Positions 26,914 through 36,655 of a stretch of DNA of 55,675 nucleotides are shown one piece after another. Every line of letters begins with the position of its first letter. The first letter of the stretch is position 1. The stretch covers positions 1 through 55,675 of the forward strand of contig NZ_VTKZ01000011.1 in NCBI RefSeq assembly GCF_020514115.1, read 5' to 3'. Position numbers and translations under genes: made by a program. The DNA comes from Synechococcus sp. MU1642 (lineage in GTDB: Bacteria > Cyanobacteriota > Cyanobacteriia > PCC-6307 > Cyanobiaceae). The notes beneath the pieces are model-generated. The model ran no database searches and was not told the origin of the DNA. It worked only from the letters and a program-made list of their open reading frames with translations.

Positions 26914-27819
26914 ATGGAACAGGACTTGAAGACGGCGCTGCAGCGCGCGATTGAGGCCGGCGATCAGGTGCTCACGGCCGAGGTGATGCCTCCGCGCGGA
27001 GCCGATCCGACGCACATGTTGGCCATGGCCGCATCGCTGCAAGGCCGTATCCATGCGGTGAATGTGACCGATGGCAGTCGGGCCGTGATGCGGATGAGCA
27101 GCTTGGCCTCCTGCAAGTTGTTGCTTGAGGCGGGTCTGGAGCCGGTGTTGCAGATGGCCTGCCGGGATCGCAATCGCATCGCCCTTCAATCCGACCTGCT
27201 CGGGGCCCATGCGCTGGGGATCCGCAACCTGTTGTGTCTCACTGGAGATCCGGTGCGGGCGGGCGATCAGGCGGATGCACGGCCGGTCAATGAGTTCGAG
27301 TCGGTGAAGCTGTTGCAGCAGGTGGAAGCCCTCAATCGGGGCGTGGATCCCGTGCAGGGCACCCTGCCGGATGGGGCGACCACCCTCTTTGCCGGGTGTG
27401 CCGCTGACCCACAATCCAGGAGCTGGAGCGGTCTCCAGCGTCGGTTGCAGCGCAAGCAGGCGGCGGGAGCCCGCTTCGTTCAAACCCAGATGGTGATGGA
27501 CCCTGAAGCGCTCGAGCGTTTCCAGCGCGAGCTGGCCGGCCCCCTGGGTCTGCCCGTGCTCGCTGGAGTGTTCCTGCTGAAGTCAGCCAAGAATGCCCGG
27601 TTCATCAACCGCGTTGTGCCAGGAGCCTGCATCCCCGATGCGTTGATCCATCGGCTTGAGTGCGCCGAAAATCCCGCCATGGAGGGCGTGGCCATCGCCG
27701 CTGAACAGGTGAAGCGCTATCTCGGCATCGTGCGAGGTGTGCACCTGATGGCGATCAAGGCTGAGGAGCGCATCCCGATGATTCTGGAGCGTGCCGGACT
27801 CAGCTCGCTGCCTGGGTGA
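26914..27819 (+). CDS. metF: Methylenetetrahydrofolate reductase-family protein
   Basis: A 301-aa FAD-dependent MTHFR-type barrel. Seen are LTAEVMPPRGADP near the N-terminus (equivalent to the EFFPP motif), VNVTDGS, LLCLTGDPVRAGDQ with the flavin-binding LxLTGD, and ARFVQTQMVMD. It would reduce methylene-THF to methyl-THF for methionine synthesis. It is single and not clustered with met genes. Its last 20 bp overlap the convergent nucleotidyltransferase gene. It belongs to the shorter cyanobacterial branch, so the electron donor is uncertain. Confidence 0.82.
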   Translation: MEQDLKTALQRAIEAGDQVLTAEVMPPRGADPTHMLAMAASLQGRIHAVNVTDGSRAVMRMSSLASCKLLLEAGLEPVLQMACRDRNRIALQSDLLGAHALGIRNLLCLTGDPVRAGDQADARPVNEFESVKLLQQVEALNRGVDPVQGTLPDGATTLFAGCAADPQSRSWSGLQRRLQRKQAAGARFVQTQMVMDPEALERFQRELAGPLGLPVLAGVFLLKSAKNARFINRVVPGACIPDALIHRLECAENPAMEGVAIAAEQVKRYLGIVRGVHLMAIKAEERIPMILERAGLSSLPG

Positions 27820-28978
27820 GGTCTGTTCCGAGCAGCTCCGCCATGGCTTTCTGCTGGGGCGAAGGCTCCACCAGGTCCTGACGACGGGCGTCGGTGATCA
27901 GCCAGTCCAGGGAGGCTTCCTGCAGGTCGAAGTGATCGCCGTCCTTGCCCACGCAATAGCGCCCGAACACCAGTTTCTCCAGTAGCTGCACGCCGGGGCC
28001 GATGCGCGAATAGTCGAAAATGATCGAGTTGTCGATCGTTGCGCCCTCACAGATGTGGCAGCTCGGGCCGATCATGGTGGGACCAATGATCGTTGCGCCG
28101 TCTTCGATCTTGGTCATGCCGCCAACGTAGACGGGGCCGCTGACGTTGATCTTGTCCCAGTTGGCGGCCACATTCAGACCGGTGTAAACCCCGGGACGTA
28201 CCTCCTTGCCGGGGATGCCCACCTGACGAACGTCACCCATCAACACGCTGCGGATGGCTTGCCAGTAGTCGGGAACCTTGCCGATATCCACCCATTCGAA
28301 ATCCATCGGGATGGCATAGAAGGGTGCACCGAGCTCGGCCAGTTTGGGGAACAGATCCGAGCCGATGTCGAAGGACTGCCCCGAAGGGATGTGCTCAAAG
28401 ATCTCCGGCTCGAAGATGTAGATGCCGGTGTTGATCGTGTCGCTGAGGGCTTTGTCGACGCTGGGCTTTTCCTGGAAGCTTGAAATTCTGTTCTGCTCAT
28501 CGGTGACCACAACGCCGTAGCTGCTCACCTGATCCTTGGGGACCCGTTTGGTAACGAGGCTGGCGATCGCGCCCTTTTCTCGGTGCTTGCGTACCGCTTC
28601 GCTGAGATCAAGGTCGATCAGCGCATCGCCGCAGAGCACCACGAAGGTGTCGTCAAAGAAATGCTGGAAATCCTGGATTTTTTTGAGCCCGCCAGCGGAC
28701 CCAAGGGCACTACCGATCAGTTCACCGTCTTCAATCCGTCCTTCAAAGCTGTAGGCAATTTCAACCCCGAAACGCTGGCCATCCCGGAAGTAATTTTCAA
28801 TCTCTTCGGCCAGGTGGGAGACGTTCACCATCACTTCGGTGAAACCGTGCTCCTTAAGCAGTTCCAGCAAAAATTCCATCACCGGCTTTTGCAGGATCGG
28901 AATCATCGGCTTGGGGATCACATGGGTGATCGGTTGGACCCGCGTCCCCTTACCAGCCGCCAGAATCATCGCCTTCAT
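27800..28978 (-). CDS. Sugar-phosphate nucleotidyltransferase (GDP-mannose/NDP-sugar pyrophosphorylase-like)
   Basis: A 392-aa protein with an N-terminal nucleotidyltransferase domain (about 1-235): MKAMILAAGKGTRVQPIT plus PKPMIPI (the GxGTRxxPxT...PKP signature), LCGDALIDLD and MDFEWVDIGKVPDYW. A C-terminal left-handed beta-helix begins near 255 (VYVGGMTKIEDGATIIGP, then GPSCHICEGATIDNSI). Such enzymes make GDP-mannose or another NDP-sugar for surface polysaccharide. The substrate cannot be told from the motifs. The 3' end overlaps metF by 20 bp. Confidence 0.87.
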   Translation of the reverse strand: MKAMILAAGKGTRVQPITHVIPKPMIPILQKPVMEFLLELLKEHGFTEVMVNVSHLAEEIENYFRDGQRFGVEIAYSFEGRIEDGELIGSALGSAGGLKKIQDFQHFFDDTFVVLCGDALIDLDLSEAVRKHREKGAIASLVTKRVPKDQVSSYGVVVTDEQNRISSFQEKPSVDKALSDTINTGIYIFEPEIFEHIPSGQSFDIGSDLFPKLAELGAPFYAIPMDFEWVDIGKVPDYWQAIRSVLMGDVRQVGIPGKEVRPGVYTGLNVAANWDKINVSGPVYVGGMTKIEDGATIIGPTMIGPSCHICEGATIDNSIIFDYSRIGPGVQLLEKLVFGRYCVGKDGDHFDLQEASLDWLITDARRQDLVEPSPQQKAMAELLGTDLTQAAS

Positions 28979-29024
28979 TGGCGTTTGGTCCGGTCAATAC
29001 AAGGTAGTGACCATAGACCGGGTA

Positions 29025-29927
29025 TTAGGCCGCCACGACCGTCCGGGTCGGCGACGGATCTGGCACTTGAAGGCTGCGGATCGGCAGTTGCGTTGCAGTG
29101 CCACTTGCGGGGATGAATTTCAGTCGCAGCGGACCGTGGAGCCAACCCTCTTGCTCCAGCTCAACCCGGCCCTGGGAGGAGAGAAACAGCAGGGCCCAGA
29201 ACACCCCGACACGGTCACGGTCCAGGTCCGCGGCGGCGGCCACCTCCCATTGCTCCACCAGTTGATCGAAGTCCACCCAGTCCAGGGCGGTCTCCCAACC
29301 GTTGAGAAATACTCCTAGTGCAGCTGTCGTTTCCGGAAGTTTTTCACGATGGGCCAGCCCGGCCACCTGGGCGATGGCTTCACGGTTGCTGTAGCGCTTC
29401 TGCCGTTTGCGGCGGCGCGCCTCGAGTTCGTCTGATTCCAGCTGCTCGGCAATCGATTCCAGCTGTTCGATCAGCTCCCCAAGGGTGACGGGGCGACGTA
29501 AGGGCGGTGGCGCCACGGGACGCCGCTGCAGATGGCGTTCCGGCCGTCGGGGTAGATCAAAGGCCGGATCCAGCCAACCTTGCTCATCGAAGTCGGCGTC
29601 GAATTGATCTTCGACTTCGGGAGGTGGCGGCAGCATGCTGGTTTCGAGCATCTCCGCTTTGAGGCCCACCAGCACGGAGGCAGCCAGGAAGGCCTCGCTG
29701 CTTTCGGCCAGGTCCCGCTCGTAGCTACCTCCCCGTCGGGCCAGGGCGGCTGCCACCTGCCCGGGAACTTCGATGCGTTGCCGGAGTTGATCCAGAAAGC
29801 CGTCGATGACGGCGATTACATCCACATCCCAGGGATCGAGATCGCCCCGCTCCGCTGCGTGCTGCAGCAGCCGAATCGCAAGGCGAGCTCCAGCATCAGC
29901 GCCGTCGTTGGGGGCCACCTGGAGCAA
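29025..29927 (-). CDS. scpA: Segregation and condensation protein A (ScpA)
   Basis: Kleisin subunit that bridges SMC heads, 300 aa. The N-terminal motif ARLAIRLLQHAAERGDLDPW (equivalent to LLxLIxxxxLDIxDI) and ESSEAFLAASVLVGLKAEML match the SMC-neck-binding half. A variable acidic middle (DQFDADFDEQGW) and a winged-helix C-terminus (LFLSSQGRVELEQEGWLHGP) follow. No ATG is available: TTG 29927 or GTG 29918 are the choices because a TGA lies just upstream. scpB is not adjacent. Confidence 0.88.
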   Translation of the reverse strand: MLQVAPNDGADAGARLAIRLLQHAAERGDLDPWDVDVIAVIDGFLDQLRQRIEVPGQVAAALARRGGSYERDLAESSEAFLAASVLVGLKAEMLETSMLPPPPEVEDQFDADFDEQGWLDPAFDLPRRPERHLQRRPVAPPPLRRPVTLGELIEQLESIAEQLESDELEARRRKRQKRYSNREAIAQVAGLAHREKLPETTAALGVFLNGWETALDWVDFDQLVEQWEVAAAADLDRDRVGVFWALLFLSSQGRVELEQEGWLHGPLRLKFIPASGTATQLPIRSLQVPDPSPTRTVVAA

Positions 29928-29985
29928 GTCGATTCACCCTTTTCCGGCAAGGTATCGGCCCCAAACCATCGTCGCCAGTGCTGCC

Positions 29986-30387
29986 TTAAGCCGCACTGCT
30001 GGCATCGGTGATCTCAGCTTCATCGCTGTCGTCGCTCTCAGCGCTGCTCGCGCTCACGGTGGTTGCGGGGAGGAGACCCAGCTGGGTTTCAACGGTGGAG
30101 CGGTAGCGGTTGAGGTCGGTCTCTAGTTCCTGGATCCGCACCTGCTGGGCTTCGTATTCGTTCGCCTTGCTGAACTGTTCAACGTTGTTGAGCATGCCGG
30201 TCCAGGCGGCGAAGAACCAGGCTGAGACTGCTCCTAATCCCGCTGCCAGCAGCAGAAGACCCGCCAAAGGCAGGGTGTACTCGATCCCGGGCAACACATG
30301 AACCGTTGTGGGATTGGTGTTCGCCAGGGTGAAGAACACCGTGATGAGGCCGAAGCTAAAGATCAGGCCGAAGTTGATCTGACGCAT
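29986..30387 (-). CDS. LapA/DUF1049-domain membrane protein
   Basis: A 133-aa protein with two N-terminal transmembrane helices (INFGLIFSFGLITVFFTLAN and GIEYTLPLAGLLLLAAGLGA) joined by a short NTNPTTVHV turn, the DUF1049/LapA layout. A cytoplasmic helical, probably coiled-coil segment (EYEAQQVRIQELETDLNRY) follows, then a Ser/Asp/Glu-rich acidic tail. LapA-like proteins in other bacteria are linked to lipopolysaccharide assembly. That role is not shown here. Confidence 0.82.
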   Translation of the reverse strand: MRQINFGLIFSFGLITVFFTLANTNPTTVHVLPGIEYTLPLAGLLLLAAGLGAVSAWFFAAWTGMLNNVEQFSKANEYEAQQVRIQELETDLNRYRSTVETQLGLLPATTVSASSAESDDSDEAEITDASSAA

Positions 30388-30454
30388 GGCAAGGGAGCGT
30401 TCCCCTGGAACCTACGGACGGTTGGGTGGGAATGAATCGGAATCGATACGTGAT

Positions 30455-32092
30455 TTATGACGCGCCCACGGCAGGGGCTTGGATTACCGCAGGAACCGGT
30501 GCTTGGCCTCGAATCAAGGGGGCCGTCGGTGAGATCACCTGTTCCATCGCACCCAGGTTGCGGTTCACCAGGGCTTCAATCGAGCTGCGGTAGCTGTCGG
30601 TCATCAGCTTGGGGTACAGCCCGATTCCGATGATCGGCACCAGCAGGCAGCCGATGATGTACACCTCGCGCGGCTCTGCATCCACGAGGTTGGTGTGTGA
30701 CACCAGCTCCTCCTTTTCTTTGCCGAAGAAGATTTCCCGCAGCATCGAGAGCAGGTAGATCGGTGTGAGGATCACGCCCACAGCGGCCAGCCCGCAGATC
30801 ACCACTCGGAAGGGCAGGGTGTAGGCCTCATCGGTCGCGAAACCAGCGAACACCATCAATTCACTGACGAATCCGCTCATGCCTGGCAGTGCCAGGGAGG
30901 CGAGGGCACATACCGTCCAGAGCGCGAACATGATTCGCATCTTCTGGCCAATGCCTCCCATCTCATCCAGCTGAAGTGTGTGGGTGCGGTCGTAGGTGGC
31001 ACCCACAAGGAAGAACAGGCTGGCCCCGATCAAGCCGTGGCTGATCATCTGCAGCATGGCGCCACTGGTGCCAAGGGCACTGAAGCTGCCCACGCCTATC
31101 AGTACAAAGCCCATGTGGCTGATCGAGCTATAGGCGATCTTGCGCTTGAGGTTCCGCTGGGCGAAGGAGGTGAGGGCGGCGTAGATGATGTTCACCACTC
31201 CCAGCACGATCAGCAGTGGGGCGAACTGGGAGTGGGCTGCTGGCAGCAGTTCACAGTTGAAGCGCAGCAGGGCATAGCCACCCATCTTCAGAAGGATGCC
31301 CGCCAACAGCATGTGCACCGGTGCTGTGGCTTCGCCATGGGCGTCCGGCAGCCACGTGTGCAAGGGCACGATCGGCAGCTTCACGCCGAAGGCGATCAGC
31401 AGCCCTGCGTAGCAGAGCAGTTGAAAGCCCGTGCCGAAGTCTTTGGCCGCAAGAGCGGTGTACTCAAAACTGGGGGTGCCGCCGCCGAAGAAGCCCATGG
31501 CCAGGGCGGCCAACAGGATGAAAAGTGAGCTACCGGCGGTGTAGAGGATGAATTTGGTCGCGGCGTACTGGCGTTTCTTGCCGCCCCAGATGGCCAGCAG
31601 CAGATACACCGGGATCAATTCCAGCTCCCAGGCCAGGAAGAACAGCAGCATGTCCTGAACGGCGAAGACGGCGATCTGGCCGCCGTCCATGGCCAGCAGC
31701 AGGAAATAAAACAGCCGAGGCTTGAAACTCACCGGCCACGCTGCCAGGCAGGCCAGGCTGGTGATGAAGCTGGTGAGCAGGATCAAGGGCATCGAAAGCC
31801 CATCGGCTCCCACTGCCCAAGTGAGGCCAAGATCCGGCAGCCAGCTCACTCGTTCGGAAAGCTGCAGGCCGCTCAGGCTGGGGTCATAGCCCGTGAGGTA
31901 TGCCGCAACGGTGATCAGGAAGGTGATCAGCGTCACGATCAGGGCGTACCAGCGCACCTTCTTGCCATCGCCGTCGTCGGGAACCAGCGGAACCAGCAGG
32001 GCACCCACAATCGGAACCAGGATCGACAGGCTCAGCCATGGAACGGTGGCCTGCACCGGCTCACTCACCCCGGCGACTGCGAATTCGAACAC
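30455..32092 (-). CDS. ndhD: NAD(P)H-quinone oxidoreductase subunit 4 (NdhD)
   Basis: Antiporter-like membrane-arm subunit (NuoM homologue), 545 aa, about 14 transmembrane helices. Signatures are [22 protein letters not shown] minus the last residues, [20 protein letters not shown] with the channel His and Asp, [12 protein letters not shown] and [15 protein letters not shown]. The conserved Glu in WELELIP and the lysines in discontinuous helices are present. The start is GTG 32092. The gene lies 90 bp downstream of ndhF on the same strand; the gap holds a strong hairpin. The paired ndhF/ndhD order suggests the respiratory/cyclic-type NDH-1 subunits. Confidence 0.95.
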   Translation of the reverse strand: MFEFAVAGVSEPVQATVPWLSLSILVPIVGALLVPLVPDDGDGKKVRWYALIVTLITFLITVAAYLTGYDPSLSGLQLSERVSWLPDLGLTWAVGADGLSMPLILLTSFITSLACLAAWPVSFKPRLFYFLLLAMDGGQIAVFAVQDMLLFFLAWELELIPVYLLLAIWGGKKRQYAATKFILYTAGSSLFILLAALAMGFFGGGTPSFEYTALAAKDFGTGFQLLCYAGLLIAFGVKLPIVPLHTWLPDAHGEATAPVHMLLAGILLKMGGYALLRFNCELLPAAHSQFAPLLIVLGVVNIIYAALTSFAQRNLKRKIAYSSISHMGFVLIGVGSFSALGTSGAMLQMISHGLIGASLFFLVGATYDRTHTLQLDEMGGIGQKMRIMFALWTVCALASLALPGMSGFVSELMVFAGFATDEAYTLPFRVVICGLAAVGVILTPIYLLSMLREIFFGKEKEELVSHTNLVDAEPREVYIIGCLLVPIIGIGLYPKLMTDSYRSSIEALVNRNLGAMEQVISPTAPLIRGQAPVPAVIQAPAVGAS

Positions 32093-32139
32093 TCTGTGAA
32101 TCCGATCCTTACTGGTTGGATCGTAGAAATCATGGCCGC

Positions 32140-32169
32140 TGTGTCATCACCTCGATAGGCGATGACACA
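32140..32169. repeat. Intergenic hairpin between ndhF and ndhD
   Basis: Arms 32140-32152 and 32157-32169 pair over 13 positions with a single A/C mismatch and a 4-nt loop (CGAT). There is no T-run on either strand. A second, weaker 6-bp stem (CGATCC at 32103-32108 with GGATCG at 32118-32123) lies closer to ndhD. This could be an mRNA processing or attenuation element between the two genes. Confidence 0.6.
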
Positions 32170-32182
32170 CATGGGCGATGGG

Positions 32183-34192
32183 CTAGGCGATTGGTCCGCC
32201 GATCACGCCGAACAGCACAACCAGGCCGATCACGCCGGCGAACACAATCAGGGCATAAAACTGGGCCCGTCCCGTCTCCAGATATTTGAGACCTTCTCCG
32301 CTACCGAGGGTGAGCAGTCCGGTGAGGTTGACAACGCCGTCTACCACTTTGGCGTCTACTTCGAGAACCTCCCGCGCCAGTTTGCGACTACCCCTTACAA
32401 ACAGCTTCTCGTTCACCACATCGAGGTACCACTTGTTCGCGAGGAAGGCATTCACCGCCGGGAAGCGGCCTGCCACAAGGCGCCCCAGATCTATCCGTCG
32501 CAGGGCATAGGCCAGAACAGCCAGTGTAATGCCGGCAACGGAGATGGCCACGGAGGCGCCTGCCAGGGGCAGAAACTCGCCCCAGCTGAAATGTTCGGCC
32601 ATTTCTAGAGCTTCCTCGGGGTTGAGAAGGCCTGCGAAGCGGCTGTTCCAGGGGGTGCCCAGCAGGCCAATCAGCACGGAAGGCACCGCTAGCACTGCCA
32701 AGGGGGCCGCCATAGGCCAGGCTGACTCATGCACGCTGCCGCCATGGGCGTGGTGTTCGGAAGGATCTTTGCCGACTGCGGTCAGCAGCTGCGCCTGCAT
32801 GGCGGTGTCATTGCCGCGGAAATCCCCTTCAAAGGTGAGGAAATAGAGTCGGAACATGTAAAAGGCCGTCATTCCCGCCGTCAGGAAGCCCACTACCCAG
32901 AGCAGCGGGTAGCTGTTGAAGGCCTGACCAAGAATTTCGTCCTTGCTCCAGAAGCCAGCCAGGGGCGGAATGCCACTGATGGCGATGCAGCCAATGAAGA
33001 AGGTGATCGAGGTGACGGGCATCTTCTTGCGCAGGCCGCCCATCAGGCGCATGTCCTGGGCGAGAACGGGCTCGTGGCCAACTACCTCCTCCATGGCGTG
33101 GATGACGGAGCCTGATCCCAGGAACAACATCGCCTTGAAGAAGGCATGGGTCACCAGGTGGAAAATGCCGGCGACCGGTGCACCGCAACCCATGGCCAAC
33201 ATCATGTAGCCGAGCTGGGAGACGGTGCTGTATGCAAGACCTTTCTTGAGGTCCATCTGGGTGAGGGCAATGGAGGCCCCCAGAAAGCAGGTGATCGTGC
33301 CAACGACGGCGATCACGGTTTGTACGACTGGGAACTGGGCGTAGAGGGGATCGAGGCGGGCTACCAGGAACACCCCTGCGGCCACCATCGTGGCGGCGTG
33401 AATCAGTGCAGAGATCGGCGTCGGGCCCTCCATGGCATCGGGCAGCCAGACGTGGAGGGGGAATTGGGCCGACTTGGCCATCGGACCCATGAACACCAGA
33501 AGACACAGCAGCAACGCCGCCCATGGCGCCACCGTTCCGGCGGTTAGGCCGTTCTGAAGCCCATCGGCGATTCCTTGGAAATCGAAGCTTCCGGTGGCCC
33601 AGAACAGGCCAAGGATGCCCAGCAGTAGGCCGAAGTCACCAACACGGTTCACCACAAAGGCCTTCTGAGCGGCGTGGGCGGCACCGTCGCGGTCGTACCA
33701 GAAGCCCACCAACAGGTAGGAGCACATGCCCACCAGTTCCCAGAAGACGTAGATCTCCAGGAGATTGGGGCTGATGATCAGTCCCAGCATGGAGCTGCTA
33801 AACAGCGCCAGGTACGTGAAGAAGCGCACATAGCCCTTGTCGTGGGCCATGTAGCCGTGGGAGTAGACCAGCACCAGCAAGGCGATGGTGGTGACCAGCG
33901 CCAGCATCACTGCCCCAAGTGGATCCACCACGTAGCCCATCGGCAAAACGAAGCTGCCGGCACTGGCCCAAACGAACAGATGCTCGACGGGCGGGGCGCC
34001 ATTGAGCTGGTTGAACAGGATGCTGTAGCTGAGGGCCGCAGCTGCGCCGACACAGGAGATCAATAGCAGCGCAACGGGTTTGCGCAACCGGTTGATTGTG
34101 CGGTTAAAGCTGATCAATCCCAACCCGGTCAGCACAGCGCCGAACAGTGGCAGAACGGGAATGAGCCAGGCGAGTTCCTCGGCCGAGGGCAT
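32183..34192 (-). CDS. ndhF: NAD(P)H-quinone oxidoreductase subunit 5 (NdhF)
   Basis: Antiporter-like distal membrane subunit (NuoL homologue), 669 aa. Motifs are VFWELVGMCSYLLVGFWYDR, QFPLHVWLPDAMEGPTPISA minus its last residue, and LAYSTVSQLGYMMLA, all with channel Glu, Lys and His residues in place. A long C-terminal region (after about 560) with the lateral-helix-like segment ends in VVLFGVIGGPIA. ATG 34192 is chosen over a TTG two codons upstream. It is downstream of the NnrU-like gene (34 bp) and upstream of ndhD. Confidence 0.96.
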   Translation of the reverse strand: MPSAEELAWLIPVLPLFGAVLTGLGLISFNRTINRLRKPVALLLISCVGAAAALSYSILFNQLNGAPPVEHLFVWASAGSFVLPMGYVVDPLGAVMLALVTTIALLVLVYSHGYMAHDKGYVRFFTYLALFSSSMLGLIISPNLLEIYVFWELVGMCSYLLVGFWYDRDGAAHAAQKAFVVNRVGDFGLLLGILGLFWATGSFDFQGIADGLQNGLTAGTVAPWAALLLCLLVFMGPMAKSAQFPLHVWLPDAMEGPTPISALIHAATMVAAGVFLVARLDPLYAQFPVVQTVIAVVGTITCFLGASIALTQMDLKKGLAYSTVSQLGYMMLAMGCGAPVAGIFHLVTHAFFKAMLFLGSGSVIHAMEEVVGHEPVLAQDMRLMGGLRKKMPVTSITFFIGCIAISGIPPLAGFWSKDEILGQAFNSYPLLWVVGFLTAGMTAFYMFRLYFLTFEGDFRGNDTAMQAQLLTAVGKDPSEHHAHGGSVHESAWPMAAPLAVLAVPSVLIGLLGTPWNSRFAGLLNPEEALEMAEHFSWGEFLPLAGASVAISVAGITLAVLAYALRRIDLGRLVAGRFPAVNAFLANKWYLDVVNEKLFVRGSRKLAREVLEVDAKVVDGVVNLTGLLTLGSGEGLKYLETGRAQFYALIVFAGVIGLVVLFGVIGGPIA

Positions 34193-34226
34193 CCGCAAAG
34201 AGCAGGTAAAAGCGAGTGTAGGCAGC

Positions 34227-34958
34227 TCAGCCCAGCAGGTTCTGGAGTGCTGAATTGCGCATTAACTCTCCAGCCGTCGGAATGAAGCGATGGGCCCACC
34301 AGAAAACGCCGACGGCGATGGCGATACCCAACTGCGCCGGTCGGACGAATTCCTGCCACTGCAGCTGCTGGCGTCCATCCAGCACTGCAGCGAAGGGCAC
34401 GATTGAGGTGCTGGCCTTGAGCTCTTCAAAGGCCTCGCCGAAGCGGGCCTTCAGACGCCGATCGCCATGCCAGACAGCAAAGAGGTGATGCCCGATCAGG
34501 CCCATGCAGGTCACCAGCATGAAGCTGCTGCCGATCCAGAGGGCGTGGGTGAGGCACCAGAGAATTTGCCCAATGGCCTGGGGATGGCGGCTGATGCGGA
34601 TGATCCCAGTGGCATAAAGACGCACCTGCGGTTTCAACACCGCCGGGATCTCCAGCAGGTTGTAGGTGGCTGGATAGAGGAAGAGGAAACTGATGGCGGT
34701 TACGACCCAGACGAGTGGAATCACACCAGGCACGCCCTGGAGATTCCACAGCCGAACTCCGTCGTAGCGATGGGCCAGGAACCATCCGATCACCACAAAG
34801 GCCGAGGGAATGCTGGCTGCCGCGAAGATCAGGCGCCAGGCCCGTGCTCCGATCACGGTTTCAGCCCGGCTGCGCAGCGCAGCCCCACCGCTGTGAATCA
34901 CCGCAAACAGGATCAGCAGCACCAGCATCACGACGCTGCTTTGGTGGGTGGAGGCCAT
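34227..34958 (-). CDS. NnrU/Z-ISO-family membrane protein, possible zeta-carotene isomerase
   Basis: A 243-aa polytopic protein with six to seven helices and the NnrU-family motifs FAVIHSGGAALRSRAE (His in an early helix) and RISRHPQAIGQILWCLTHALW with two His that could ligate haem. In plants and some cyanobacteria, NnrU homologues isomerise 15-cis-zeta-carotene. crtP and crtB, which make its substrate's precursor, lie 2-4 kb away on the other strand, so Z-ISO activity is a reasonable inference. A denitrification-linked NnrU role is unlikely here. Confidence 0.75.
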   Translation of the reverse strand: MASTHQSSVVMLVLLILFAVIHSGGAALRSRAETVIGARAWRLIFAAASIPSAFVVIGWFLAHRYDGVRLWNLQGVPGVIPLVWVVTAISFLFLYPATYNLLEIPAVLKPQVRLYATGIIRISRHPQAIGQILWCLTHALWIGSSFMLVTCMGLIGHHLFAVWHGDRRLKARFGEAFEELKASTSIVPFAAVLDGRQQLQWQEFVRPAQLGIAIAVGVFWWAHRFIPTAGELMRNSALQNLLG

Positions 34959-35039
34959 GGCGGCTGCGTGGGAAGGGCGTGATTCTGGCTGGCGGACGTG
35001 GCGGTCTTAAATTTCCGTTGTTCCTCCGGGTGTTCCGCG

Positions 35040-36029
35040 GTGGCCGATCTGCCGTTCACCCTCGACCAGCTGCGGATCCTTCGCGCGATTGTCAGTGAAG
35101 GCAGCTTTAAGAAAGCCGCCGATAGTCTTTACGTCACCCAGCCCGCCGTCAGCCTTCAGATCCAGAACCTGGAGAAGCAGCTTGAGGTGTCGTTGTTTGA
35201 TCGCGGTGGGCGCAAGGCGCAGCTCACCGAAGCTGGTCATCTGCTGCTGAGTTACTGCGACCGGATCCTGAGTCAGTGCCATGAGGCCTGCCGGGCCTTG
35301 GATGATCTCCACAACCTCAAAGGCGGATCCCTCATCGTGGGGGCAAGTCAGACCACCGGCACTTATTTGATGCCCCGGATGATCGGCTTGTTCCGCCAGA
35401 AATATCCGGAGGTTTCCGTGCAGCTCCAGGTCCACAGCACCCGCCGCACGGGCTGGAGTGTCGCCAACGGTCAGATCGACCTGGCGATCATCGGTGGTGA
35501 ATTGCCGGCGGAACTCAATGAACTGCTGCAGGTGGTGCCCTACGCCAGTGATGAGCTGGCGCTGGTGCTGCCGGTGAAGCACCCCTTGGCCCGGCTGGCT
35601 GAACTCACTAAGGAAGACCTGTATCGCCTGGGTTTTGTCTGCCTCGATGCGCAATCCACCACCCGGAAGATGGTCGATCAGCTTTTGGCTCGCTCCGGCC
35701 TGGATGTGCAGCGCCTGCGTATCGACATGGAGTTGAATTCGCTGGAAGCCATTAAAAATGCAGTTCAAGCTGGCCTTGGTGCTGCCTTTGTTCCCGTGGT
35801 GTCGATCGAGCGGGAGTTGTCGGCGGGCACGATTCATCGCCCCCTGGTGGCTGATCTTCAGGTGCGGCGCCAGCTCAAGCTGATCACCCATCCCGCCCGC
35901 TACTGCTCTCGTGCGTCGGTGGCCTTCCGCAATGACGTTCTGCCCGTCTTCGCCAGTGCTGACAGCCCGATTCGCCAGGCAGCAAAAGTCGTGCCTGAAG
36001 CGATCGGGGAGCAAGTGGTTCAGAACTGA
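35040..36029 (+). CDS. rbcR: LysR-type regulator RbcR
   Basis: A 329-aa LysR-family activator. The N-terminal helix-turn-helix is [20 protein letters not shown], then [20 protein letters not shown]. The C-terminal ligand-binding part has [14 protein letters not shown] and [14 protein letters not shown]. The match to the CbbR/RbcR branch (Ycf30 in red-algal plastids) is strong, suggesting control of Rubisco/carbon-fixation genes in response to metabolites. GTG 35040 gives [14 protein letters not shown]; the frame runs further to 34998. It is divergent from the NnrU-like/ndhF/ndhD group, the same ndh neighbourhood as in other cyanobacteria. Confidence 0.9.
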   Translation: MADLPFTLDQLRILRAIVSEGSFKKAADSLYVTQPAVSLQIQNLEKQLEVSLFDRGGRKAQLTEAGHLLLSYCDRILSQCHEACRALDDLHNLKGGSLIVGASQTTGTYLMPRMIGLFRQKYPEVSVQLQVHSTRRTGWSVANGQIDLAIIGGELPAELNELLQVVPYASDELALVLPVKHPLARLAELTKEDLYRLGFVCLDAQSTTRKMVDQLLARSGLDVQRLRIDMELNSLEAIKNAVQAGLGAAFVPVVSIERELSAGTIHRPLVADLQVRRQLKLITHPARYCSRASVAFRNDVLPVFASADSPIRQAAKVVPEAIGEQVVQN

Positions 36030-36655
36030 TCGGCCTCTGGCGTTACGCCCACAGCGTCGTCTGCCACGCCTCGGGTCAGGAATTTGTTCTCACTGATATC
36101 GGTTTGGTAGACGCATCGCACCACGGGTTTGTCCCGAACGGAGCCGATGTAGGCAAAAGTATTCATCCGTTGTTTGCACTCACGCTCTTGCACGGCGGTG
36201 ATGGCCCCCTCCTTGCGTAGCACTGACCAGTTTTCCCGACGGATTACACAACCTGGTTGCAGTGTTGGCTGGGTCACAAAGCTGCTGGAAGGGTTGAGCG
36301 TGGTGTACATCTCGATGTCCATGACAAAGGCGCTCGCACCCCACTGCCGGCAGAATTCCGGGTCGGGCACGGCCATGTCCAGTTGCTGGGAGCTGGCGAT
36401 GTTCCCCTGGTCGCCCTGGGTGGTGCTGGTGACAGCGCTGCCGATGCCGATCCCCACCACGAGAACCCCTGCCAAGACGGCCACGGTGAGTGTGCTGAAT
36501 TGAAAGGGGCCCTGGCTCCCTCCGCCACCTGGTGGGGGGGCGGGTGGACGGCCGTATCCGCCGCGAGGCGGAGCGTCATAGCGATCACGCTCACCGCGGT
36601 CGTAGCGGCCATCCCGCGGTCTGCGTCCGCCGCGGTCATAGCGCGAGCCGGTCAC
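36020..36655 (-). CDS. DUF3172 membrane protein with R/G/Y/D-rich N-terminus
   Basis: A 211-aa protein in three parts. Residues 1-48 are low-complexity and rich in Arg, Gly, Tyr, Asp and Pro (repeated RYDRG/RDGRYDR units). One transmembrane helix follows (about 54-76, [21 protein letters not shown]). The soluble C-terminal DUF3172-type domain has Cys in [22 protein letters not shown] and VRCVYQ. The start is GTG 36655, overlapping the ndhM stop. The last 10 bp overlap the convergent rbcR end. Function unknown. Confidence 0.8.
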   Translation of the reverse strand: MTGSRYDRGGRRPRDGRYDRGERDRYDAPPRGGYGRPPAPPPGGGGSQGPFQFSTLTVAVLAGVLVVGIGIGSAVTSTTQGDQGNIASSQQLDMAVPDPEFCRQWGASAFVMDIEMYTTLNPSSSFVTQPTLQPGCVIRRENWSVLRKEGAITAVQERECKQRMNTFAYIGSVRDKPVVRCVYQTDISENKFLTRGVADDAVGVTPEADQF

